This document shows, in pieces, positions 1 through 4,812 of a stretch of DNA of 5,121 bases (its first letter is position 1; the number at the start of each line of letters is the position of its first letter). The DNA comes from Candidatus Blautia intestinipullorum. GTDB lineage: Bacteria; Bacillota; Clostridia; Lachnospirales; Lachnospiraceae. The position numbers and the translations under genes are program-made. Under the pieces are notes generated by a model. That model was given only the letters and a program-made list of their open reading frames with translations, made no database searches and was not told the origin of the DNA. The stretch covers positions 1 to 5,121 of the forward strand of contig DWVA01000329.1 in assembly GCA_019120475.1 (NCBI GenBank), read 5' to 3'.

Positions 1-31
1 GGTGTCCAGGGTTCGAACCCCTGAAGACGCA
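1..31 (+). tRNA. tRNA 3' end, partial (probably tRNA-Arg)
   Basis: The T arm is complete: stem CAGGG (7-11), loop TTCGAAC (12-18) and stem CCCTG (19-23). It is followed by the acceptor 3' strand AAGACGC (24-30) and discriminator A31. The 5' half, including the anticodon, is outside the window. The next bases are CTA, so CCA is not encoded and would be added by nucleotidyltransferase, as is common in Clostridia. An acceptor that would start GCGTCTT resembles bacterial tRNA-Arg, but without the anticodon the identity is an inference. Confidence 0.88.
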
Positions 32-36
32 CTAAA

Positions 37-85
37 GGCACTGTTTTTGCGGACAATGTGATTGCCGTGGGGACGGTGTTTTTTT
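37..85 (+). terminator. Intrinsic terminator of the tRNA gene
   Basis: An outer stem pairs CACTGT (39-44) with ACGGTG (73-78). Inside it a second stem pairs CGG+CAAT (50-57, with A53 bulged) with ATTG+CCG (61-67). Seven T residues follow at 79-85. It starts a few bases after the tRNA discriminator, so it most likely ends the tRNA transcript and separates it from guaA. Confidence 0.8.
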
Positions 86-310
86 GTTGTGTAAAATAGG
101 AAAATAAAAAACAGAGAATCAAGAAGGATAGTCAGAGTGTCCAATCCGGATTGTCTGATTCATAGGGATGATCCTTTTAAGAAGGATATACGCTGAGTGA
201 GGATAATACGGAAAAACAAAAAAATTACACGGTTTGGAGTATGCAGGTCCTCTTGTGCATTAACGCTATCAACGCTATGGAAATAGAAAAAGATGGTAAA
301 AAGAAGGAGG

Positions 311-331
311 GCCGGACATTAGATGTCCGGC
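311..331. repeat. Perfect 9-bp inverted repeat with 3-nt loop
   Basis: GCCGGACAT (311-319) and ATGTCCGGC (323-331) pair perfectly around TAG. No T run follows on the plus strand, so it is not a normal plus-strand terminator. On the minus strand the next bases are pyrimidine-rich, with a short T tract (CTTCTTTTTACC) starting several bases away, so a weak minus-strand terminator is possible. No gene ends here in that direction. An operator or an RNA hairpin are the other options. Confidence 0.6.
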
Positions 332-400
332 GAGTATGAAAAAGAAAAGTTTATGTAAAAAAGCATTTGCTTTATTTGCTTAATAATATACCGTTCATAT

Positions 401-444
401 GTGATAAAAGTGTGAGCAATACTTGAAAAAAGAGTGATAAAAGT
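401..444. repeat. 11-bp direct repeat upstream of the guaA promoter
   Basis: GTGATAAAAGT occurs at 401-411 and again at 434-444. The copies are 33 bp apart, about three helical turns, and lie roughly 60 and 100 bp upstream of the predicted guaA transcription start. The spacing would put both copies on the same DNA face, as with an activator or repressor site. The sequence is AT-rich, so chance is a real alternative. Confidence 0.4.
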
Positions 445-468
445 ATAAAAAACCTATAAAAATTTTCA

Positions 469-497
469 TTGTAAAAGTTTTGGCGCTCCTATATAAT
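469..497 (+). promoter_or_regulatory. Sigma-A type promoter of guaA
   Basis: The -35 box TTGTAA (469-474) and the exact consensus -10 box TATAAT (492-497) are separated by the optimal 17 bp. Transcription should start near 504, about 225 nt before the guaA start codon. It is the best promoter match I see in the window and the obvious one for guaA. Confidence 0.8.
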
Positions 498-503
498 AAT
501 GAA

Positions 504-730
504 GAAAAGAGATAGGAAATCTCCGCCTTTGAGCCTTTATGCGCGTTATCTGTTAGCTGACAGGCTATTTTGGATGGACCGCGATTTTTCAGGGCGATAG
601 ACGCAGGATTAAAAACAGATCTGTTTTCCGCGTCCTGGGGGATTTCCGCACCTGTATATTTTACAGATAGAAATATCCGTCTGTTTTGCAGGCGGCAGAT
701 AAAAGCCACAAAACTCTGAGGAGGAAAAAA
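504..730 (+). promoter_or_regulatory. Long structured 5' leader of guaA
   Basis: About 225 nt separate the predicted start from guaA. Visible hairpins are GAGAT/ATCTC (509-513/519-523), CTGT/ACAG (550-553/560-563), GACGC/GCGTC (600-604/630-634, enclosing palindrome ACAGATCTGT), CTGTA/TACAG (652-656/662-666) and a 7-bp stem at 677-683/689-695. Some are mutually exclusive: the CGCGTCC at 629-635 can pair with GACGC or, with one bulge, with GGACcGCG (576-583), and ACAGA (664-668) can pair with TCTGT (680-684). No purine riboswitch core or T-run terminator is visible. A cis-regulatory RNA is plausible but by-eye folding is weak evidence. Confidence 0.4.
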
Positions 731-2275
731 ATGAAGAGAGAAACAGTTGTTGTATTGGATTTTGGCGGTCAGTATAATCAGCTGATTGCACGCCGCGTAA
801 GAGAATGCAATGTGTATTGTGAAATCTATTCCTACAAGACAGATATTGAAAAAATCAAGGAGATACAGCCAAAGGGAATTATTTTTACAGGCGGGCCCAA
901 CAGCGTATATCTGGAGGACTCCCCTGCGTATGCAAAGGAAATTTATGAACTTGGCATTCCGATCCTTGGAATCTGCTACGGTTCCCAGCTTATGATGCAC
1001 CAACTGGGCGGAAAAGTAGAAAAGGCTCCGGTTCGTGAGTACGGCAGGATTGAGGTAAATGTGGACACATCATCCAAACTGTTTCAGGACGTATCGCCGA
1101 AAACAATCTGCTGGATGAGCCACAACGACTATATTGCAAAGGAGGCTCCCGGTTTCCGCGTGTCTGCCTGGACCAGTGACTGTCCGGTAGCCGCGGCCGA
1201 AAATCCGGAAAAAGGACTGTACGCGGTTCAGTTCCATCCGGAAGTGCTCCACACCCAGGAAGGAACAAAGATGCTTTCCAACTTTGTATATCATGTCTGC
1301 GGCTGTGCCGGGGACTGGAAGATGGACTCCTTTGTGGAAGAATCCATTAAATCCATCCGTGAAAAAGTAGGCAATGGAAAAGTGCTGTGCGCTCTTTCGG
1401 GAGGCGTAGATTCCTCAGTGGCGGCAGTTCTGCTGTCAAAAGCTGTAGGAAGCCAGCTTACCTGTGTATTTGTGGATCATGGTCTTCTTCGCAAAAATGA
1501 GGGAGACGAAGTAGAAGCGGTATTTGGCCCGGAAGGCCCTTATGATCTTAACTTTATCCGCGTCAACGCCCAGGAACGTTTCTATGAAAAACTGAAAGGC
1601 GTTGTGGAGCCGGAGCGCAAGAGAAAAATCATCGGCGAGGAATTTATCCGTGTATTTGAGGAGGAAGCAAAGAAAATCGGCGCCGTGGATTTCCTGGTTC
1701 AGGGAACCATTTACCCGGATGTTGTGGAAAGCGGCGTAGGCGGAGAATCCACAGTTATAAAGTCTCACCACAATGTGGGAGGACTTCCTGACTATGTTGA
1801 TTTTAAGGAGATAATTGAACCTCTCCGAAACCTTTTCAAAGATGAAGTTCGTAAAGCCGGTCTGGAACTGGGTATTCCGGATTATCTGGTATTCCGTCAG
1901 CCGTTCCCGGGACCGGGACTTGGAATCCGCATTATTGGCGAGATCACAGCAGAAAAGGTGCAGATGGTTCAGGATGCCGATGCCATCTGGCGGGAAGAGA
2001 TTGCAAAGGCAGGCTGGGATAAGAAGGTAAACCAGTATTTCGCAGCCCTTACAAACATGAAATCCGTTGGTGTTATGGGTGACGAAAGAACATATGATTA
2101 TGCTATCGCGCTCCGCGCGGTAACAACCACAGACTTTATGACGGCCGAGAGCGCAGAGATTCCTTGGGAAGTGATCGGAAAGACCACCAGCAGAATCGTT
2201 AATGAAGTAAAGCATGTAAACAGAGTGCTTTATGATTGTACCGGAAAACCACCAGCAACGATTGAGTTCGAGTAG
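731..2275 (+). CDS. guaA: GMP synthase (glutamine-hydrolysing)
   Basis: GuaA converts XMP, ATP and glutamine to GMP, the last step of de novo guanine nucleotide synthesis in the cytoplasm. The 514-residue product has the usual family length. An N-terminal class I glutamine amidotransferase domain (about 1-195) carries the nucleophile Cys82 in GICYGS and the partners His169 and Glu171 in FHPE. The ATP pyrophosphatase domain follows, with the PP-loop SGGVDS at 223-228. The C-terminal dimerisation domain (from about 390) includes PFPGPGLGIRIIGE and ends in the expected KPPATIEFE. The start is ATG 731, with AGGAGG at 719-724 six bases upstream; an in-frame TTG at 686 adds 15 unconserved residues and lacks this site. 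It is apparently monocistronic. Its 3' end adjoins a mobile element but the protein is intact. Confidence 0.97.
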   Translation: MKRETVVVLDFGGQYNQLIARRVRECNVYCEIYSYKTDIEKIKEIQPKGIIFTGGPNSVYLEDSPAYAKEIYELGIPILGICYGSQLMMHQLGGKVEKAPVREYGRIEVNVDTSSKLFQDVSPKTICWMSHNDYIAKEAPGFRVSAWTSDCPVAAAENPEKGLYAVQFHPEVLHTQEGTKMLSNFVYHVCGCAGDWKMDSFVEESIKSIREKVGNGKVLCALSGGVDSSVAAVLLSKAVGSQLTCVFVDHGLLRKNEGDEVEAVFGPEGPYDLNFIRVNAQERFYEKLKGVVEPERKRKIIGEEFIRVFEEEAKKIGAVDFLVQGTIYPDVVESGVGGESTVIKSHHNVGGLPDYVDFKEIIEPLRNLFKDEVRKAGLELGIPDYLVFRQPFPGPGLGIRIIGEITAEKVQMVQDADAIWREEIAKAGWDKKVNQYFAALTNMKSVGVMGDERTYDYAIALRAVTTTDFMTAESAEIPWEVIGKTTSRIVNEVKHVNRVLYDCTGKPPATIEFE

Positions 2276-2287
2276 CTTGAAAAATCG
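2259..2287. repeat. Candidate attachment-site core (attL) at the guaA 3' end
   Basis: An imperfect inverted repeat is centred on the guaA stop codon: TTCGAG (2267-2272), TAG (2273-2275), CTTGAA (2276-2281), with CGATT (2259-2263) and AATCG (2283-2287) pairing further out. Tyrosine recombinases bind such inverted core sites around a short overlap, and the guaA 3' end is an established insertion site for genomic islands. The exact core is inferred, because the second copy expected at the far end of the element is outside the window. Confidence 0.5.
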
Positions 2288-2331
2288 CGGAAAAGCCCAT
2301 AAATAAAGGCTTTGCGGGGTGTCGAAAAGAC

Positions 2332-2352
2332 CAAATGGAGTGCAAATGGAGT
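2332..2352 (+). repeat. Direct repeats, candidate integrase arm-type sites
   Basis: CAAATGGAGT occurs twice in tandem, at 2332-2341 and 2343-2352, with an 11-bp period, about one helical turn. The pair lies roughly 60 bp inside the presumed core site, where tyrosine integrases of Tn916 and lambda type bind arm repeats through their N-terminal domain. The integrase encoded at 3337 has a matching N-terminal region. Assignment as arm sites is inference. Confidence 0.6.
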
Positions 2353-2452
2353 TTAAAAATTATTTTTTTCTCTTGTTTATATTCCAGATTCACCTGCAAA
2401 TTTCGTGAAATCGGTTATTCTCATAAAATAAAATTAGAGTAAATATGAAGAA

Positions 2453-2500
2453 CAGTTTGTTTTGATTGAAGTGATTTTCGTCAAGGCAGACTGTTTTTTT
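2453..2500 (+). terminator. Intrinsic terminator between guaA and the element operon
   Basis: A 13-bp stem with three G-U pairs joins CAGTTTGTTTTGA (2453-2465) to TCAAGGCAGACTG (2481-2493), and seven T residues follow at 2494-2500. The loop is 15 nt. No gene ends just upstream, so it either stops read-through from guaA into the excision/integration operon or ends a short non-coding transcript from the element end. The minus strand has no T run after the stem, so it appears one-directional. Confidence 0.7.
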
Positions 2501-2555
2501 GTTGCCTGCATTTAGAAAACAGATACCACAGAAAGGTTCTTTACTTTCGATGAGC

Positions 2556-2566
2556 TTAAACTCCAT
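2556..2566 (-). repeat. Inverted copy of the arm-type motif
   Basis: TTAAACTCCAT is the exact reverse complement of ATGGAGTTTAA at 2346-2356, the second direct repeat plus its flank. A third, partial plus-strand copy (ATGGAG then AATTAAAA) is at 2585-2598. Copies in both orientations about 200 bp apart suggest a looped integrase or excisionase complex. Confidence 0.5.
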
Positions 2567-2701
2567 GACACAGTAATCACACTGATGGAGAATTAAAAAA
2601 CAAGAAAATTTGATAAATTTCGGAAAATGATGTCCGATTTTGCATCTGCCAGTACAGAGTATATGAAGAGATAAATATTCAAAACACAGGAGGTACTGAT
2701 T

Positions 2702-2929
2702 ATGCAGAATAAATTATTTTTAAAGGCAGCCGATATATGTGAACTTCTGGAAGTAAAACAGACATCGGCTTATGAAATCATCGGAAATCTGAACAAGGAA
2801 CTGGAAGAACAGGGCTACCTGACGCTTAGAGGAAAAGTTCCGACAAAGTATTTTGTGAAGCGTTTCTACGGAGTAGAAGATACTTGTGAGATTCCACAGG
2901 AAGAGGGAAAGGAATGGTTTCATGCGTAA
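2702..2929 (+). CDS. Excisionase-like HTH protein, copy 1
   Basis: This 75-residue basic/acidic mixed protein looks like the small DNA-binding excisionase/regulator proteins found beside integrases in Firmicute mobile elements. Residues 11-30 (DICELLEV...AYEIIGNL) form a predicted helix-turn-helix, and residues 38-57 (GYLTLRGKVPTKYF...FYG) a wing and recognition end. It aligns without gaps to the next two genes over 51 residues, with about a third identity. Residues invariant in all three are Asp11, Ala23, Tyr24, Asn31, Leu34, Tyr39, Gly44, Thr48, Tyr56 and Gly57. It alone has an extra acidic tail (59-75). ATG 2702 is preceded by AGGAGGT (2688-2694). It likely opens the operon. Whether it is a true recombination directionality factor or a regulator cannot be told from sequence. 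Confidence 0.82.
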   Translation: MQNKLFLKAADICELLEVKQTSAYEIIGNLNKELEEQGYLTLRGKVPTKYFVKRFYGVEDTCEIPQEEGKEWFHA

Positions 2930-3140
2930 GAGAAAAATGTATTTATCAGTGGAAGACATTGCAGAACTCTTTGGATTATCAGTTTCGTTTGCTTACCGGG
3001 TAGTGGAAAGAATGAATGCCGATCTGGCAAGCAAGAACTATTATGTGATTCTCGGTCGGGTGCCAACCCGCTATGTAGAGGACAAGATCTATGGTCTGGA
3101 ACATGTTGAGCAGTATTTGAAGGAGGATAAAGCGGTATGA
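2922..3140 (+). CDS. Excisionase-like HTH protein, copy 2
   Basis: The product has 72 residues and is strongly basic at the start (MRKRK). The HTH is at about 11-31 (EDIAELFGLS...AYRVVERM) and the conserved wing at 40-58 (Y...GRVPTRY...KIYG). It is paralogous to both flanking genes. I chose ATG 2922, which overlaps the end of copy 1 by 8 bp and has the purine-rich site GGAAAGGA about 8 bases upstream. An in-frame GTG at 2886 would add 12 residues that do not align with the paralogs. The overlap implies translational coupling. Its role is inferred as binding the element ends during excision or regulating the operon. Confidence 0.82.
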   Translation: MRKRKMYLSVEDIAELFGLSVSFAYRVVERMNADLASKNYYVILGRVPTRYVEDKIYGLEHVEQYLKEDKAV

Positions 3141-3334
3141 GTATGATGCAGGAAAAAATGTATATGGATGTGGATGATGTGTGTGCAATTCTTGGAGTTT
3201 CAAAAACTTATGCATATAGTCTGATGCGAGAATACAACAAAGAATTGAAGGCAAAAGGCTATATTGTAGTAGCTGGAAAAATCTCTACGAAATTCCTGGC
3301 AGAAAAGATTTATGGCATGAAAGTCGAGGATTAG
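3137..3334 (+). CDS. Excisionase-like HTH protein, copy 3
   Basis: This is the shortest of the three paralogs (65 residues), ending just after the conserved KIYG motif. The HTH spans about 13-33 (DDVCAILGVSKTYAYSLMREY) and the wing 41-60 (GYIVVAGKISTKF...KIYG). It has the pattern I associate most with integrase-linked excisionases of Firmicute elements, and it sits directly before the integrase. If one copy is the true excisionase, this is my first guess. Its ATG overlaps the stop of copy 2 as ATGA (3137-3140), with AGGAGG at 3121-3126 inside the upstream gene. A second ATG at 3143 is an alternative start. Confidence 0.84.
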   Translation: MSMMQEKMYMDVDDVCAILGVSKTYAYSLMREYNKELKAKGYIVVAGKISTKFLAEKIYGMKVED

Positions 3335-3336
3335 CA

Positions 3337-4416
3337 ATGGGGGTTTACAAAGAAGGAAAAAACTGGAAAGTACAGGTCTATTACAAAGACTGGCAGGGAA
3401 ATCGGAAAAGAAAACAGAAAAGAGGATTCAGGACCAAGGGTGAAGCTAAGGAATGGGAAAGAGATTTCCTGCAACAGCAGAGCCAGGGTGTGGATATTGA
3501 ATTTGGAAATTTTCTGGAGATTTATTACAAAGATATGGATGTCCGTCTCAGAGAAAACACTATGTACACGAAGCGATATATTATTGACCTGAAAATCAAG
3601 CCTTATTTTGAAAAGAAGATTCTCAGTGAAATTACGGTGGCAGACGTCCGTGCATGGCAGAATGAGTTGCTGACGTATAAGGATAAGAATGGAAAAGGAT
3701 ATTCTCCTACTTATCTGAAAACAGTGAACTGCCAGCTGACTGCAATCTTCAATTATGCAATGCGGTATTATAACCTGCAGGATAATCCCTGCAGGAAGGC
3801 AGGAGCGATTGGCAAGAGTAAAGGAGAACCGAAGGACTTCTGGATGCAGGAAGAGTTCAATGCTTTTCTGGAAACAGTAAGTGATAAGCCGGAGACAAGA
3901 ATGGCGTTTCTTTTGTTGTACTGGACCGGAATGCGTATCGGTGAATTGCTTGCACTTACTTATAATGACATCAATCTTGAAGAGAAAACCATATCAATCA
4001 ATAAATCTTATCAGAGACTGAAAGGAAAGGATATGATCACGCAGCCGAAAACTCCAAAGAGTATCCGTGTGATTACGATGCCGGATTTTCTTGCAGAGGA
4101 ATTTAGGGAGTATTGCAGTCATTTGTATGGAATTATGAAAAAGGAAAGACTTTTTCGGTTTACCAAATCGCATATGGAACATTGTATGGCTACCGGAATC
4201 GAGCGGTCTGGTGTAAAGCGGATACGACTTCATGATCTCCGCCATTCCCATGCCAGTATGCTGGTTGATATGGGGGTGGCTCCATTGGAGATTGCAGAAC
4301 GCCTTGGACATGAAAAGGTGGAAACCACGTTGAACACTTATTCACATCTGTATCCGTCTACACAGAGTAAATTAGCAGGTTTGCTAGATAAGAAACATGA
4401 GGAAGAGGAGGAATAA
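3337..4416 (+). CDS. int: Tyrosine recombinase/integrase
   Basis: This 359-residue site-specific recombinase would insert and excise the element at the guaA 3' end through a covalent 3'-phosphotyrosine intermediate. Residues 1-50 form a basic, beta-rich arm-DNA-binding domain (GVYKEGKNWKVQVYYKD..., RGFRTKGEAKEWE). About 57-150 is the SAM-like core-binding domain. The catalytic domain (about 165-345) has every expected residue: Arg200 in TGMRIGE, Lys238 in QPKTPKS, His299 and Arg302 in HDLRH, His325 in LGHEKVETT and nucleophile Tyr335 in NTYSHLYP. It ends in a run of five glutamates whose purine-rich codons form the ribosome binding site of the next gene. The start lies 2 bp after copy 3, with GAGGA at 3326-3330. 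It resembles integrases of Tn916-type elements and temperate phages. It looks functional. Confidence 0.95.
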   Translation: MGVYKEGKNWKVQVYYKDWQGNRKRKQKRGFRTKGEAKEWERDFLQQQSQGVDIEFGNFLEIYYKDMDVRLRENTMYTKRYIIDLKIKPYFEKKILSEITVADVRAWQNELLTYKDKNGKGYSPTYLKTVNCQLTAIFNYAMRYYNLQDNPCRKAGAIGKSKGEPKDFWMQEEFNAFLETVSDKPETRMAFLLLYWTGMRIGELLALTYNDINLEEKTISINKSYQRLKGKDMITQPKTPKSIRVITMPDFLAEEFREYCSHLYGIMKKERLFRFTKSHMEHCMATGIERSGVKRIRLHDLRHSHASMLVDMGVAPLEIAERLGHEKVETTLNTYSHLYPSTQSKLAGLLDKKHEEEEE

Positions 4417-4419
4417 GCG

Positions 4420-4812
4420 ATGGCTGGTGACAGACATGGAAAACACAACACAACGACCATTTCTTTTCGGGTGAATTCTTATGAAAAAGCAACAATTGAA
4501 GAACGAGTGAAAGTGAGCGGAATGAAAAAACAGGATTATATCGTCCGATCATGCATTTACAATCATGTATGTGTTGTTGGAAAGAAAGAAACAATTGAGA
4601 TTATCCGGTCAGAAATGAAGGAAATGAGTTTGGTTTTGGAGGATGTGGCAAAAGATTTGAAGTCTGAAAAACCAGTTATTTCAGAACCGGTTCTTGATAG
4701 TATGACAGAACGGTATCTTGCATTTTTGGAAGCAGCATTATGGATGCTGAAAGGTTCAAGTTATTTATGGGAGGATAAAAAGGATGGAAGAGAAAGTAAT
4801 GAAGGATTGTAA
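4420..4812 (+). CDS. Ribbon-helix-helix protein, possibly MobC-like
   Basis: The product has 130 residues. The N-terminus shows a ribbon-helix-helix pattern: a strand TTISFRV (12-18), helix about 20-33, turn SGMKK (33-37) and a second helix (38-48, QDYIVRSCIYN). This matches the start of MobC-type relaxosome accessory proteins, which bind the transfer origin and help the relaxase. The remainder is mostly helical (about 56-80 and 93-113), possibly for oligomerisation. The gene starts 3 bp after int, with AGGAGG at 4406-4411 placed in the int glutamate codons, and overlaps parA by 29 bp. No relaxase is in the window, so an alternative is a transcriptional or partition-site-binding RHH protein paired with ParA. 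The fold is fairly sure and the MobC role is tentative. Confidence 0.72.
   Translation: MAGDRHGKHNTTTISFRVNSYEKATIEERVKVSGMKKQDYIVRSCIYNHVCVVGKKETIEIIRSEMKEMSLVLEDVAKDLKSEKPVISEPVLDSMTERYLAFLEAALWMLKGSSYLWEDKKDGRESNEGL

Larger units (their letters stand above)
86..468. other. Intergenic region without a recognisable gene
   Basis: No ORF here has both a plausible ribosome binding site and a recognisable product. The longest open stretch on the plus strand (181-339) gives at most a lysine/glutamate-rich peptide of about 50 residues with no good start. The region is AT-rich. It contains an imperfect inverted repeat (124-176, with the palindrome CAATCCGGATTG at 142-153), a doubled AACGCTAT (262-269 and 271-278), a perfect hairpin (311-331) and an 11-bp direct repeat (401-411 and 434-444). 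Confidence 0.7.
2276..2701. other. Non-coding end region of the element
   Basis: No gene is supported in these 426 bases. They contain a stem with AAAGCC/GGCTTT (2292-2297/2308-2313) extended by CGC/GCG but without a T run, the ATGGAG-type repeats, an inverted repeat ATTTC/GAAAT (2400-2404/2407-2411), an intrinsic terminator (2453-2500), and a TCGGA/TCCGA inverted repeat (2620-2624/2633-2637). AAATTTCG occurs at both 2398-2405 and 2615-2622. The layout suggests a protein-binding and regulatory end segment. I could not identify a convincing promoter for the downstream operon, although it must lie between 2500 and 2687 if the terminator works. Confidence 0.65.

Noticed and set aside
181..339. 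Open stretch in the tRNA-guaA spacer, with ATGs at 241 and 277
   Set aside because: It is short, K/E-rich, has no well-placed ribosome binding site, matches nothing I recognise and runs through the perfect hairpin at 311-331.
686..730. TTG start extending GuaA by 15 residues
   Set aside because: The extra residues are not part of the GuaA family N-terminus, and AGGAGG at 719-724 is placed for ATG 731.
504..730. Purine (guanine/adenine) riboswitch upstream of guaA
   Set aside because: The conserved core junction, such as a TTTCTACC-like segment, is not present. The leader may still be regulatory but not of this class.
395..1003. 202-codon open frame on the minus strand across the guaA leader and 5' end
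   Set aside because: It covers the guaA promoter, leader and N-terminal codons, and its translation looks like random AT-rich sequence.
1436..2215. 259-codon open frame on the minus strand inside guaA
   Set aside because: It lies wholly opposite the conserved guaA coding sequence, its translation has no recognisable domain, and no promoter or ribosome binding site supports it.
2286..2316. Stem at 2286-2316 as the guaA terminator
   Set aside because: It is followed by GGGTGTCG and not by a T run. The native terminator was probably displaced by the insertion.
2445..2465. Six-codon leader peptide (MKNSLF) running into the terminator stem
   Set aside because: It has no clear ribosome binding site and no regulatory codon bias. 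Chance is more likely.
2276..2701. CRISPR array or prophage operator array in the gene-free segment
   Set aside because: The repeats are few, 10-11 bp long, irregularly spaced and in both orientations, which fits recombinase or regulator sites and not CRISPR.
2886..2921. GTG start for the second excisionase-like gene
   Set aside because: The extra 12 residues do not align with either paralog, whereas ATG 2922 has a purine-rich site upstream.
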